Below are positions 7,233 to 15,127 of a stretch of DNA of 26,922 nt, piece after piece. The stretch covers positions 1-26,922 of the forward strand of contig CAKUGX010000015.1 in the NCBI GenBank assembly GCA_934654765.1, given 5' to 3'. Below the pieces are notes generated by a model. That model was not told the origin of the DNA and searched no databases. It saw only the letters and a program-made list of their open reading frames with translations. How positions within the stretch are numbered: position 1 is the first letter of the stretch; each line of letters starts with the position of its first letter. Made by a program: the position numbers and the translations under genes. This DNA is from an uncultured Collinsella sp. Lineage in GTDB: Bacteria > Actinomycetota > Coriobacteriia > Coriobacteriales > Coriobacteriaceae.

Positions 7233-8198
7233 TTACTTCAACGAGGCAAGGAGATGCTCAGCGGCACCGATGAGCGGAGCATCGCCCTCCAGAGAACCGA
7301 TGAGGATCGGTGTGTTCTGAAGCGGATCGAGCGCCTGGCTGGCATAGCCCTCGTGCACCGAATCCTTCCACGTCTGCGAACGCCAATCGGGACCTTGGTG
7401 AATCACGCCGCCCGAAAGCACGATGACCTCAGGGTCCAGGATGTTAGCGAGCGAGCCCAAGCTGGCCCCCAGCGCAAAGCCGGCGTCGTGGATGACCTCG
7501 GTCGCCTTTGCGTCGCCCGCACGGCACAGGTCGTTCACATCGCGACCGACCGAAGGACGGCTGGGGTCGACGCGGCCAAAACGCTCATCGTACATACGAC
7601 CAATGGAAGTGCCCGAAGCAACCGACTCCAGATGGCCGGAACGCCCGCAGGCGCAGGGAATGCCGGCGGCAGCCGAGCACTCGATGTGGCCCATATGGCC
7701 AGCAGCACCATGGAAGCCCTGCATCACGCGGCCGTTCTCGACATATGCGCCGCCGATACCCGTACCGATGCCAAGACACAAGACGGAGAACTTGCCCTTG
7801 CCGACACCCCAGTGGGCCTCGCCCAGAGCATGAGCCTGCACGTCGCCTACAACGGCAACGGGAAGACCGAGATCCTCGCGCAGACGCGGCCCCAACTGAA
7901 CGCCGGACCAGCCGGGCATGATCTCATTGGCATACGCGATGGCGCCCGTCTTGGGATCGACGACGCCGGCAGCACCGATACCGACGCCAAGGACCTCGAC
8001 ATCGGGATTCGCCTCGAGAGCAGCCTTGATGGACGCCTCGATACGCTGGAAAACTGCCTCGCCGCCCTCTTTGGCCTCGGTGGGAACCTCAGCTTCAAAG
8101 ACCGGATGGGGCACGCTGCCATCAGCCGGATACTCCATAATGGCAGTCGCGATCTTAGTTCCGCCGATATCGACAGAGCAGACGTACTTGTTCTCCAT
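7233..8198 (-). CDS. nanK: ROK-family N-acetylmannosamine kinase
   Basis: Phosphorylates ManNAc to ManNAc-6-phosphate with ATP, the second step of sialic acid breakdown. The product is 321 residues. The phosphate-binding DIGGTK is at 10-15 and the catalytic Asp119 in GDVQAHALGE. The ROK signature GHMGH at 167-171 has His where glucokinases have Glu; E. coli NanK also has His there. The zinc site is His171, Cys182 and Cys184, but the usual third Cys is His189 (CACGRSGH). The ATG at 8198 has GGAG upstream. Neighbours nanA and nanE make ManNAc the likely substrate. By sequence alone another ROK sugar kinase cannot be excluded. Confidence 0.85.
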   Translation of the reverse strand: MENKYVCSVDIGGTKIATAIMEYPADGSVPHPVFEAEVPTEAKEGGEAVFQRIEASIKAALEANPDVEVLGVGIGAAGVVDPKTGAIAYANEIMPGWSGVQLGPRLREDLGLPVAVVGDVQAHALGEAHWGVGKGKFSVLCLGIGTGIGGAYVENGRVMQGFHGAAGHMGHIECSAAAGIPCACGRSGHLESVASGTSIGRMYDERFGRVDPSRPSVGRDVNDLCRAGDAKATEVIHDAGFALGASLGSLANILDPEVIVLSGGVIHQGPDWRSQTWKDSVHEGYASQALDPLQNTPILIGSLEGDAPLIGAAEHLLASLK

Positions 8199-8203
8199 GT
8201 CGT

Positions 8204-8216
8204 TCTCCTTCGGAGA
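8204..8216 (-). promoter_or_regulatory. Short hairpin covering the nanK ribosome-binding site
   Basis: TCTCC (8204-8208) and GGAGA (8212-8216) form a 5-bp stem with a 3-nt loop. The minus-strand GGAGA arm at 8204-8208 is the nanK Shine-Dalgarno sequence, so folding would hide it. The stem is short and may have little effect. Confidence 0.3.
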
Positions 8217-8266
8217 TAAAAAACAACTACAGGAAATGCGCCGTCAGGCTAGCCGTCACAGCGCGG

Positions 8267-8376
8267 GTAAAGGTTTTCCAGGTGCCCAAGATCGCCGAGA
8301 AACCGTGTGGCCATTGACCTAACGGGTCATGGCCACACGGTTGAACGGCGAGGTCGGGTGCCTGGGAAAGCTTTAC
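8267..8376 (-). repeat. 110-nt long inverted repeat between nanA and nanK
   Basis: Arms of about 52 nt (8267-8319 and 8325-8376) pair at roughly 44 positions, including a 13-bp perfect block (8301-8313 with 8330-8342) and a GCCC-type block further out, around a 5-nt loop. The right arm includes the nanA stop codon (8373-8375). It lacks a clear T-run on the minus strand. A structure this stable would be expected to pause polymerase, attract double-strand RNases or protect the nanA 3' end. It is unrelated in sequence to the nanK-nanE hairpin. Confidence 0.85.
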
Positions 8377-9293
8377 AGGAGACCGTTGTCCTGGAGGACC
8401 TTCTTAATAGCCTCGACGTTCTCGCCGGTCATGGCCTTCACCGGGCGCGGCATGGTCGGGCTGTCGAAGATGCCCATAAGGTTCATAGCGGTCTTGAAGG
8501 CGCCGACGCCACCGGCATAGCCCTGGACGCCCGAAGTGACATCCCAGATGTGCGAAATCTCATTGAGGCGATCCTGCTCGGCCTTGACGGTAGCCCAGTC
8601 ACCAGCCTGAGCGGCCTTCCACTGGCGCACGTAGCCCTCGGGCTCAACGTTGGCAAGGCCCGGGACAGAGCCGTCGGCGCCACCGAGGTAGGCGCCGTCG
8701 ACAACAACCTCGTGACCGGTGAGGATGCTCATCGGATGGCCGTTCTTCTCGTTCTCCTGAACGAGGTAGCGGAACGAGATGTCATCACCCGAGGAATCCT
8801 TGACGCCGGCCAGAACGCCCTCGGCGCCGAGCTTGGCAAGGAGCTTCCAGGGGAGCTTGGTGTGGACGCACACGGGAATGTCATAGGCAAAGATGGGCAG
8901 GTCAAGCTCCTCGTGCAGGATGCGGAAGTGCTCCTCGACCTCGGTCATGCCCTGCAGGGCATAGAACGGGCAGGTGGCGACGAGGGCATCGGCGCCCAGC
9001 TCCTGAGCGACCTTGCCGTGCTCAATCATGCGCTCGGTCTCGGTATCGATGATGCCGACCAGAACAGGCACGCGGTGGTCGACGATGCGAACGGCCTCGG
9101 CGATGATCTGGCGACGACGCTCGTCGGTGGAGAAAACGACCTCACCCGAAGAGCCCAAGAAGAACAGGCCATCGACGCCGGCATCGATCATGCGGTTGAT
9201 GCTGCGCTCAAAGGAAGCAACATCGAGCTGGTGGTCTTCGGTATCGGGAACAACGACGGGAGGGATAACGCCGGTGAATTTCTGAGTTGCCAC
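8373..9293 (-). CDS. nanA: N-acetylneuraminate lyase (DHDPS/NAL aldolase family)
   Basis: Cleaves N-acetylneuraminic acid to ManNAc and pyruvate via a Schiff base. The product is 306 residues, a (beta/alpha)8 barrel. Schiff-base Lys165 (LAGVKDSSGD) and Tyr137 (FAYDIP) fall at the same numbers as in E. coli NanA. The carboxylate-binding motif reads GSSGE (47-51), with Ser for the more usual Thr. I placed the start at GTG 9293, because AAGGAG lies 6-7 nt upstream and the protein then begins MATQKFTGVIPP. An in-frame ATG further upstream has no family match. Other aldolases share this fold; the assignment to sialic acid rests on nanK and nanE immediately downstream. Confidence 0.85.
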   Translation of the reverse strand: MATQKFTGVIPPVVVPDTEDHQLDVASFERSINRMIDAGVDGLFFLGSSGEVVFSTDERRRQIIAEAVRIVDHRVPVLVGIIDTETERMIEHGKVAQELGADALVATCPFYALQGMTEVEEHFRILHEELDLPIFAYDIPVCVHTKLPWKLLAKLGAEGVLAGVKDSSGDDISFRYLVQENEKNGHPMSILTGHEVVVDGAYLGGADGSVPGLANVEPEGYVRQWKAAQAGDWATVKAEQDRLNEISHIWDVTSGVQGYAGGVGAFKTAMNLMGIFDSPTMPRPVKAMTGENVEAIKKVLQDNGLL

Positions 9294-9361
9294 AAGAATC
9301 TCCTTAGTTGTCTGGCGGGCAGCCCTATGCCGCCCACTCTTGTTGGCAGTGTCCAGGCCGT

Positions 9362-10213
9362 CTAGGCCAAAGAACACGGGTAGAACGTTTGGTTAAAGAA
9401 GTCGACGACTTCGTTTTCGAACGCATTGATGCGCTCGTGAGCGTATTTTGCATAGATGATATGCCTCCGGTCACACTCAAGACCGTTGAATACGGCAAAC
9501 TGATCCTTGGGATCGCTCACGGTATCCATAAGCGATGTGCCCATGAGCACCGATTCGCGCACCCGAGACGACAGCGCCTCGAGACCGCCAGGAAGCGGAT
9601 TGGCAACCGCCGTGCAGGCGAGGCCCCGCTCGTCCAGAGCAGAAACCGCCAGCGCGACTCCGCCGCCAAGACCCTCGCCCCATGCAAAGATGCGGTCGGG
9701 GTCAATGCCATCAAGATTGCGTGCGACCTTCGCCAACGCGCAGCCCCAACGGACGCGCTCGACAAAAGCGGGCGAGGTAATCTCCTGCCGCAGATCGCTG
9801 GGTCCAATCGCCTCATCGTCCAGTGCAAGCACGGCATATCCCATGGCCGCAAACCTCGTCATGTGATGCCATCCCCGCACGGGTCGGTCGATGTCGTGAA
9901 ACATCAGACATAGCGGCACAAGCTCGGATGCCCGAGCGCGACCGGCAGGCTCGATCAAACGTGCGTGGACTACATCGCCACCAAGCTCAAAGGAAACCTC
10001 GGAGTAGCGCGCGCACGGATTGGCGAAATCAATCGCCGTAATAGTCGGCCCGCAAACCTCAAGGTCCAAAGCGGCTATCTCTAATTCGGAAACATCCGCA
10101 GAAGTGTCGCCGCGCCAATCCCGGAAATCAGAGAGCCTTGACGAGACCGTCCCGGGAATCCCCACAAGGTCGGGGACAATCAGCTCGCCAACATTGCTCT
10201 CGCACTTAGTCAT
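9362..10213 (-). CDS. Acetyl-esterase-family (AXE1-like) alpha/beta hydrolase lacking the nucleophilic serine
   Basis: A 283-residue intact reading frame, clearly related to the 325-residue esterase encoded just upstream: shared features include the oxyanion-region FHD/FHG segment, QFAVxNxLxCxxRH, and the spacing of the C-terminal His. The nucleophile elbow reads WGEGLGGG, where the partner has NGASQGGG, so Gly181 replaces the catalytic Ser. Asp230 and His259 of the triad remain. About 40 residues between the elbow and the Asp are also missing compared with the partner. There is no signal peptide, so it is cytoplasmic. The start overlaps the partner's stop by 8 nt, implying coupled translation. 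It may be a pseudoenzyme subunit or have taken a non-esterase role. The frame shows no decay, so I do not call it a pseudogene. Confidence 0.75.
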   Translation of the reverse strand: MTKCESNVGELIVPDLVGIPGTVSSRLSDFRDWRGDTSADVSELEIAALDLEVCGPTITAIDFANPCARYSEVSFELGGDVVHARLIEPAGRARASELVPLCLMFHDIDRPVRGWHHMTRFAAMGYAVLALDDEAIGPSDLRQEITSPAFVERVRWGCALAKVARNLDGIDPDRIFAWGEGLGGGVALAVSALDERGLACTAVANPLPGGLEALSSRVRESVLMGTSLMDTVSDPKDQFAVFNGLECDRRHIIYAKYAHERINAFENEVVDFFNQTFYPCSLA

Positions 10214-11183
10214 GAGCCTCCCCTCCCTCGCAGAAAAACGGAATGATCATATCGTCAAAGTCCTGTATCTCTTCGTGGCCAAAGCCCTCAAAGAACTCAT
10301 GACGCTTTTCACAGGTCAGGTTGTTATAGACCGCAAACTGCGTTGCCGGCGGACAGACGATATCCGCCGTGCCCGTACCAAACAGGACGGGGCACTTGAC
10401 CATGGGGGCGAAGTTCTTGGAATCGAAGTACGCCAGTTTGGCATAGGCTTCGTCGATACGAGTCGAATCCTCGTCAAACCAACGCGACCAATAGCGCAGG
10501 CCCTCATAGGCGATATCGTCGGCATCCAAATCCCAGACCAGGAGGAAATCTGACAGGAAGGGATAGAGGATGGCGGCGCGATTGATAAGCTCGCTGTTAA
10601 GTGCACAGGTCGCAATGCCCAAACCGCCGCCCTGCGACGCGCCGTTCACAAACACACGGGCAAGATCGATGCCCTCAAGCTCGCGAACGATGCGGCACAG
10701 GATGCGAATATCTTGGTGCAAGCGGACATAGTAGAGGTTGGCCGGATCGCCGTCGATACCGGCGACGATATGGCCCGCGACCGTTGTGCCCTCAAATCCA
10801 CCAATGTCCTCGGAGGGACCTCCTTGGCCGGGGCAGTCGAGGGCGATGAGTGCCATGCCCATGCCCGCAAACGACGCCTGCTCAAACCAGCTGCGGCTTG
10901 CACCCGGATACCCATGGAACTGAAGTACCAATGGCACGGGCTCGTCCGAGACGGGTTTAAGGTACTTGGCATGCAGGCGAGCGCCACACATGCCGGTATA
11001 CCAGAGGTCGAAAAGCTGGCAGGTCGCGGCATCGGTGACCGATGCCGTCTCGATCGCATAGTCAAGCCCGACGGCGTCGGCCTCGGCCATGCGATCCTTC
11101 CAAAAGAGATCGAAATCTGATGGACGGGGCATGGCGCCTCGATATTCACCAAACTGATGTTGTAGCTCCTGAGCACTTGGCAT
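10206..11183 (-). CDS. AXE1 / cephalosporin-C-deacetylase-family acetyl esterase
   Basis: Predicted cytoplasmic carbohydrate O-deacetylase of carbohydrate esterase family 7 type. The product is 325 residues, the usual family length. The N-terminus has the family RPSDFDLFW segment, then QFHGYPG (oxyanion loop), the nucleophile elbow NGASQGG with Ser183, Asp274 in GTADIVCPP and His303 in EGFGHE. No signal peptide or membrane segment is present. The ATG at 11183 was chosen because the family N-terminus begins there; its ribosome-binding site is weak, and an ATG at 11132 with GAGG is an alternative. Placed between a transporter and nanA, it may remove O-acetyl groups from imported sialic acids. 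That substrate is inferred; family members are best known on acetylated xylo-oligosaccharides. Confidence 0.8.
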   Translation of the reverse strand: MPSAQELQHQFGEYRGAMPRPSDFDLFWKDRMAEADAVGLDYAIETASVTDAATCQLFDLWYTGMCGARLHAKYLKPVSDEPVPLVLQFHGYPGASRSWFEQASFAGMGMALIALDCPGQGGPSEDIGGFEGTTVAGHIVAGIDGDPANLYYVRLHQDIRILCRIVRELEGIDLARVFVNGASQGGGLGIATCALNSELINRAAILYPFLSDFLLVWDLDADDIAYEGLRYWSRWFDEDSTRIDEAYAKLAYFDSKNFAPMVKCPVLFGTGTADIVCPPATQFAVYNNLTCEKRHEFFEGFGHEEIQDFDDMIIPFFCEGGEAHD

Positions 11184-11219
11184 GGCTCGTGAACCCAACC
11201 TTTCGAAATCGCAACGGAG

Positions 11220-11247
11220 GTGCGCCCGGCAAGGGAACCGGGCGCAC
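11220..11247 (-). terminator. GC-rich hairpin after the DppF-type ATPase gene
   Basis: GTGCGCCCGG (11220-11229) and CCGGGCGCAC (11238-11247) form a 10-bp perfect stem with an 8-nt loop, 16 bases after the ATPase stop codon. The tail in the direction of transcription is CTCCGTTGCGATTTCG, with only a weak T-run. It may be a partial terminator or 3'-end stabiliser that lowers expression of the downstream esterase and nan genes. Confidence 0.55.
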
Positions 11248-11263
11248 GGGAGGGAAAGCGAGG

Positions 11264-12091
11264 CTACTCGCCGAGCTTGGGGTGCAGCAGCGACGGCGCA
11301 GCGCCGAGCAGCATCTTGGTGTAGGGGTCCTGGGGGTGCTGGAAAACCTGCTTGGCCTCGCCCTGCTCGACGATCTTGCCACCATTCATAACGATGATGT
11401 CGTCAGAGATATAACGGACCGTCTGGATGTCATGGCTGATGAACACCATGGCCAGGCCGAGCTCCTTCTTAAGGTCGGTCAGCAGGTTCAGAATCTGCGC
11501 GCGGACCGAAACGTCCAGAGCCGAGGTGGGCTCGTCGGCGATGATGGCATCGGGGTTCAGCGACAGGGCACGGGCAATTGCGACGCGCTGGCGCTGGCCG
11601 CCCGAAAGCTGGCCGGGAAGAACCTCGGCGGCAGAGCTGGGCAGACCGGTGAGCTCCAGGAGCTCCTTGACGCGCTTCTCCTGCTCGGCCTCGGTACCCA
11701 GGTTGTGAACGCGCATGGGATCGAGCAGCTGCTCGCGAACGACCATGCGGGGGTTGAGCGCCGTGGCCGGGTTTTGGAACACGACCGAGATGACGCGACC
11801 CATGTGACGACGGTCCTCGGCGGTACGTTTGGTAACGTCCTTGCCCTTAAAGTAGACCTTGCCGCTCGTGGGGGCCTGCAGGCCGCACATGACGTTAGCG
11901 GTGGTGGACTTACCGCAACCGGACTCGCCGACGATGCCGATCGTCTGACCGGGCATGAGCTTAATCGTTACACCCTGGACGGCGTGAACCAGGTTGGGGT
12001 GCAGAATAGAGCCGGTACGGGTCCTAAAGGTGACGTGGACGTCATCAAGGAAGATGATCGGCTCGACGCCGTTGACTGCGGTCTCGCTCAT
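11264..12091 (-). CDS. Peptide/sugar-acid ABC transporter ATPase (DppF/OppF type)
   Basis: Second nucleotide-binding subunit of the adjacent importer. The product is 275 residues. Walker A GESGCGKST is at 55-63, followed by the Q-loop (VFQNP), the ABC signature LSGGQRQR, Walker B AIIADEPTSALD and the H-loop SHD. The C-terminal HPQDPYTKMLL motif is characteristic of the oligopeptide/nickel subfamily. The ATG at 12091 directly abuts the upstream gene's stop codon and has GGAGG upstream. Gene order SBP-permease-permease/ATPase-ATPase supports a single complex at the cytoplasmic membrane. The location next to nanAKE suggests sialic acid as substrate; a peptide substrate is the main alternative. 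Confidence 0.9.
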   Translation of the reverse strand: MSETAVNGVEPIIFLDDVHVTFRTRTGSILHPNLVHAVQGVTIKLMPGQTIGIVGESGCGKSTTANVMCGLQAPTSGKVYFKGKDVTKRTAEDRRHMGRVISVVFQNPATALNPRMVVREQLLDPMRVHNLGTEAEQEKRVKELLELTGLPSSAAEVLPGQLSGGQRQRVAIARALSLNPDAIIADEPTSALDVSVRAQILNLLTDLKKELGLAMVFISHDIQTVRYISDDIIVMNGGKIVEQGEAKQVFQHPQDPYTKMLLGAAPSLLHPKLGE

Positions 12092-14107
12092 CTACATCAC
12101 CTCCGCGTGAGGGGTCAAACCATTTGCCTTGAGCACCTCGTCGGGGAGCTCGGAATAGAAGTGCTCGGTGCCGGGCACGCGCTTAAAGACCGGACGGGTG
12201 TCCAGACCGATGCGCGGATGGCTCGAGCGGGGTGCGAAGCGATCGCCCTTGGGGAAATCGCGCGGGCTGGGAACGGCGCCGGGAACCTGATGCAGGCGGC
12301 CCGAACCGCTCTCGATGGACAGAACGGAACCCAGAAGACCGCGGGTGTACTCGTGGATCGGGTTGGTAAGCAGCTCCTTGGTGGGCGCCTGCTCGATAAC
12401 CTGGCCGGCGTACATGACCGTGATGTTGTGGGCGACCTCGGCGACCAGCGCCAGGTCGTGCGAGACGAAGATCATGGCAAAGCCGAGCTTGGCCTGAAGA
12501 TCGTTGAGCAGCTTGATGACCTGCTTCTGGACGGTAACGTCCAGAGCGGTCGTGGGCTCGTCGCAGATGACCAGCTTGGGGTCGCGGGTAAGGGCCATAG
12601 CGATCAGAACGCGCTGGCGCTGACCGCCGGAAAGCTCGTGCGGATAGCTCTCGAGCGTACGCTTGGGATCGAGGCCGACGAGCTCCAGGAGCTCCTCGGC
12701 GCTGCGGGTTCCGCCGCGCTTGGTGAGCTGCTTCATCTGGGCAGAGATGAGCATGGAGGGGTTGAGCGAGGACAGGGCGTCCTGATAGACCATAGCGATA
12801 TCGGTACCGCGCAGGCCGAACCACTCCTTCTTGCTCATCTTGAGCAGGTCACGGCCCTCCCAGAGGACCTCGCCGGAAAGGTGCTCGTCCTCATCGGTCA
12901 GGCCCATGATGGCCAGCGTGGTGATGGACTTACCGCAACCGGACTCGCCCACCAGGCCCATGGTCTGACCAGGACGGACGTCAAAGTTGACATGGTCGAC
13001 AACGTTAATGTCACCGTGATGCTCAAACTGAATGCAGAAGTCACGGACCGAGAGAATCGGTTCGACAGACTCATCAGGCACATGGCGATCGTCACGCTTG
13101 AGCTCGACATCGCGCAGGGCACCAAGGCGAGCGGAGAGGGACTGGGCCTGCTCCTTGTAGGCGCGAACGGGGTCGGAGACCAGCAGGTCGGCCTCGCGAC
13201 GCTTGGAGGAATCGGTCGGATCCAGGGCGGCGGAGGGAGCAGCGGCCATAGCGTCGGTAATGCCCTCGGAGAGGATGTTGAGCGCCAGGCAGGTGATCAT
13301 GATGGCCAGGCCCGGGAACAGCGCCTGCCACCAACGGCCGGCGAGCACGCCGCCGCGGGCGTCGGCGAGGATGTTGCCCCAGGTAGCGGTGGGCTCCTGA
13401 ATACCAGCGCCGATGAAGGTCAGCGAGGCCTCGAAGATGATGGCGTCGGCGACCAGGGTAACGGTGAAGACCATGATCGGGGCGATGCAGTTACGCAGAA
13501 CATGCTTGATCAAAATCCACGGAGCCTTGGCACCGGAAACGATGACCGCGCGGACATAGTCCTCGCCGTACTCGGACACGATGTTGGCGCGCACGATACG
13601 GGCAATCTGCGGAGTGTACATAAAGCCAATGGCGAAGATGATCGACGGCACGGAGTTGCCCAGGATGGAGACGAAGACGGCCGCGAGGGCGATGCCCGGG
13701 ATGGACATGATGATGTCCAAGATACGCATGATCGTCTCGGAGACGGCCTTGCGCGAAACCGCTGCAAGGGCGCCTACGACCGAGCCGCAGACCAGAGCCA
13801 TGGCAGTGGCGCCAAAGCCGATAATCAGCGAGTAACGACCACCGTAGAGCATACGCGACAGAATGTCGCGACCCTTATCGTCGGTACCGAAAATAAATCC
13901 GTTGCCGGGAGCCTGGCGAGCCGTAAAGATCTCGACCGGGCTATAGGGGGCAAGAAGGGGCGCCAGAATCGCAGTCAGGGCGACCAGCACCAGCACGACG
14001 GCTGCAATCTTAGAAGACAGCGTCATCTTCTTCCAGCCACCGAGCTTGAGCCCCTTGGAGGCAGCCTTCTCGAGCTGCTCGGTTTGCTTCTCTCGAATCT
14101 TTACCAT
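12092..14107 (-). CDS. Fused ABC transporter permease (DppC type) and ATPase (DppD type)
   Basis: A single 671-residue frame joins two subunits normally encoded separately. Residues 1-290 are a DppC-type permease: an N-terminal membrane segment near 30-54, FGTDDKGRDILSRMLYGGR, and the EAA coupling loop EDYVRAVIVSGAKAPWIL near 182-200. A charged linker (about 295-350) leads to the ATPase, with Walker A GESGCGKS (387-394), signature LSGGQRQR (492-499) and Walker B LVICDEPTTALD. The C-terminal NPIHEYTRGLL motif marks the oligopeptide subfamily. Fusions like this are known in actinobacterial sialic acid importers such as Corynebacterium SiaG. No frameshift or internal stop is visible. It starts 3 nt after the DppB-type gene's stop. 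Confidence 0.9.
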   Translation of the reverse strand: MVKIREKQTEQLEKAASKGLKLGGWKKMTLSSKIAAVVLVLVALTAILAPLLAPYSPVEIFTARQAPGNGFIFGTDDKGRDILSRMLYGGRYSLIIGFGATAMALVCGSVVGALAAVSRKAVSETIMRILDIIMSIPGIALAAVFVSILGNSVPSIIFAIGFMYTPQIARIVRANIVSEYGEDYVRAVIVSGAKAPWILIKHVLRNCIAPIMVFTVTLVADAIIFEASLTFIGAGIQEPTATWGNILADARGGVLAGRWWQALFPGLAIMITCLALNILSEGITDAMAAAPSAALDPTDSSKRREADLLVSDPVRAYKEQAQSLSARLGALRDVELKRDDRHVPDESVEPILSVRDFCIQFEHHGDINVVDHVNFDVRPGQTMGLVGESGCGKSITTLAIMGLTDEDEHLSGEVLWEGRDLLKMSKKEWFGLRGTDIAMVYQDALSSLNPSMLISAQMKQLTKRGGTRSAEELLELVGLDPKRTLESYPHELSGGQRQRVLIAMALTRDPKLVICDEPTTALDVTVQKQVIKLLNDLQAKLGFAMIFVSHDLALVAEVAHNITVMYAGQVIEQAPTKELLTNPIHEYTRGLLGSVLSIESGSGRLHQVPGAVPSPRDFPKGDRFAPRSSHPRIGLDTRPVFKRVPGTEHFYSELPDEVLKANGLTPHAEVM

Positions 14108-14110
14108 AAT

Positions 14111-15067
14111 CTACACCGTCCTGATGCGCGGGTTGATGAGCAGGTAGAGCATGTCAACCACGATGTTGATGATGATGAAGGCAAGAGCAACGACGATAAC
14201 GACGCCCTGAACCAGGTTCGCCTCGTTGCCCTGAACGCCCTGCAGAATCGCGGTGCCCATGCCGGGGAGGTTGAAGATAACCTCGATGACGACGGCGCCG
14301 CCCATGAGGTAACCGATCTTAAGACCGAGGGTGGTGACCGGGGTGATCAGCGCATTGCGAAGAACGTTGATGCCGACGACGACCTTCTCGGGAACGCCGG
14401 CGCCGCGAGCCATACGGACATAATCCTTGTCGAGCTCCTCGACCATGGCGGTGCGCACGATACGAGTCATCTGGCCCGTCAGCGGAAATGCCAAGGCGAT
14501 AGCGGGCATGATCATACGTCCCAGATAGCCAACCGGATTCGTGGTGAAGTGAGGCAGAGCACCCGATGCCGGGAGCACCTTAAGGTAGGAAGAGAACAGC
14601 AGGATCAACAGAACGGCAAGCCAGAACGACGGGGTTGCCAAGCCGGCGATGGAAAAGACGCGGATCACTTGGTCCGGCCATTTGTCGCGATACAGTGCCG
14701 CGATGACGCCGAGCAAAAACGAAACGACCGCACCGATGGCAAGACCGATGAAGGTCAACTGCATCGTGACGGGCAGGGCCGTGGAGATGCGCTTGGCAAC
14801 GGAGTTGCGAGCAGCACCATAGGTGCCCATGTCGCCATGGATCAAATCGCCCATATAGCGCACGTAGCGCACGGGCCAGGGGTCGTCCAGACCATACTTC
14901 TCATGGTACTCGGCAACCGCCTCGGGCGAGGCACCGTCACCCAACGCCGTGTAGGCGGGGTCGGTCTTGGAGAACGACATAAGGAAGAACACCAGGACGG
15001 TGACACCCAATGCCATGATCGGCAGCGCCACAAGACGCCTTCCAATCAAACGTAGCAAGTTGTTCAC
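14111..15067 (-). CDS. ABC transporter permease (DppB type)
   Basis: A 318-residue inner-membrane permease of the dipeptide/oligopeptide/nickel family, pairing with the fused permease-ATPase. Predicted membrane segments include one at the N-terminus (ALPIMALGVTVLVFFL) and five more. YGLDDPWPVRYVRYMGDLIHGD matches the conserved DppB region; the EAA loop is DYVRMARGAGVPE with LRNALITP after it. I placed the start at GTG 15067, with GGGGAG about 5 nt upstream, giving an N-terminus of MNNLLRLIGRRL; a longer in-frame ATG start lacks support. It is separated from the solute-binding protein gene by 157 nt containing three hairpins. Confidence 0.9.
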   Translation of the reverse strand: MNNLLRLIGRRLVALPIMALGVTVLVFFLMSFSKTDPAYTALGDGASPEAVAEYHEKYGLDDPWPVRYVRYMGDLIHGDMGTYGAARNSVAKRISTALPVTMQLTFIGLAIGAVVSFLLGVIAALYRDKWPDQVIRVFSIAGLATPSFWLAVLLILLFSSYLKVLPASGALPHFTTNPVGYLGRMIMPAIALAFPLTGQMTRIVRTAMVEELDKDYVRMARGAGVPEKVVVGINVLRNALITPVTTLGLKIGYLMGGAVVIEVIFNLPGMGTAILQGVQGNEANLVQGVVIVVALAFIIINIVVDMLYLLINPRIRTV

Positions 15068-15108
15068 GTTCTCTCCCCTTTCTTTTGTCGGTAGGACCAA
15101 CTGGTATA

Positions 15109-15124
15109 TGAGTACGGATACTCA
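15109..15124. other. Small inverted repeat upstream of the permease gene
   Basis: TGAGTA (15109-15114) and TACTCA (15119-15124) are a perfect 6-bp inverted repeat with a 4-base spacer, about 40 bases upstream of the DppB-type start. Function unknown. Confidence 0.35.
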
Positions 15125-15127
15125 TTA

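Noticed and set aside
7118..8376. The two long hairpins as insertion-sequence ends or a CRISPR-like array
   Set aside because: The arms of the two hairpins are unrelated, there is no transposase frame between matching ends, no obvious target duplications, and no repeat-spacer pattern.
9294..9377. Longer nanA starting at an upstream ATG inside the esterase-like gene
   Set aside because: The 28 extra residues do not resemble aldolases; GTG 9293 has a strong AAGGAG.
9362..10213. Calling the serine-less esterase a pseudogene
   Set aside because: The frame is intact, the Asp and His are kept, and it overlaps its active neighbour in a way that suggests coupled translation.
11042..15055. A 1337-codon open frame on the plus strand, antisense to the transporter genes
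   Set aside because: It mirrors clear ABC transporter genes on the minus strand. Its translation is repetitive in Asp, Gly, His and Leu without domains, as expected from reverse reading of GC-rich biased codons.
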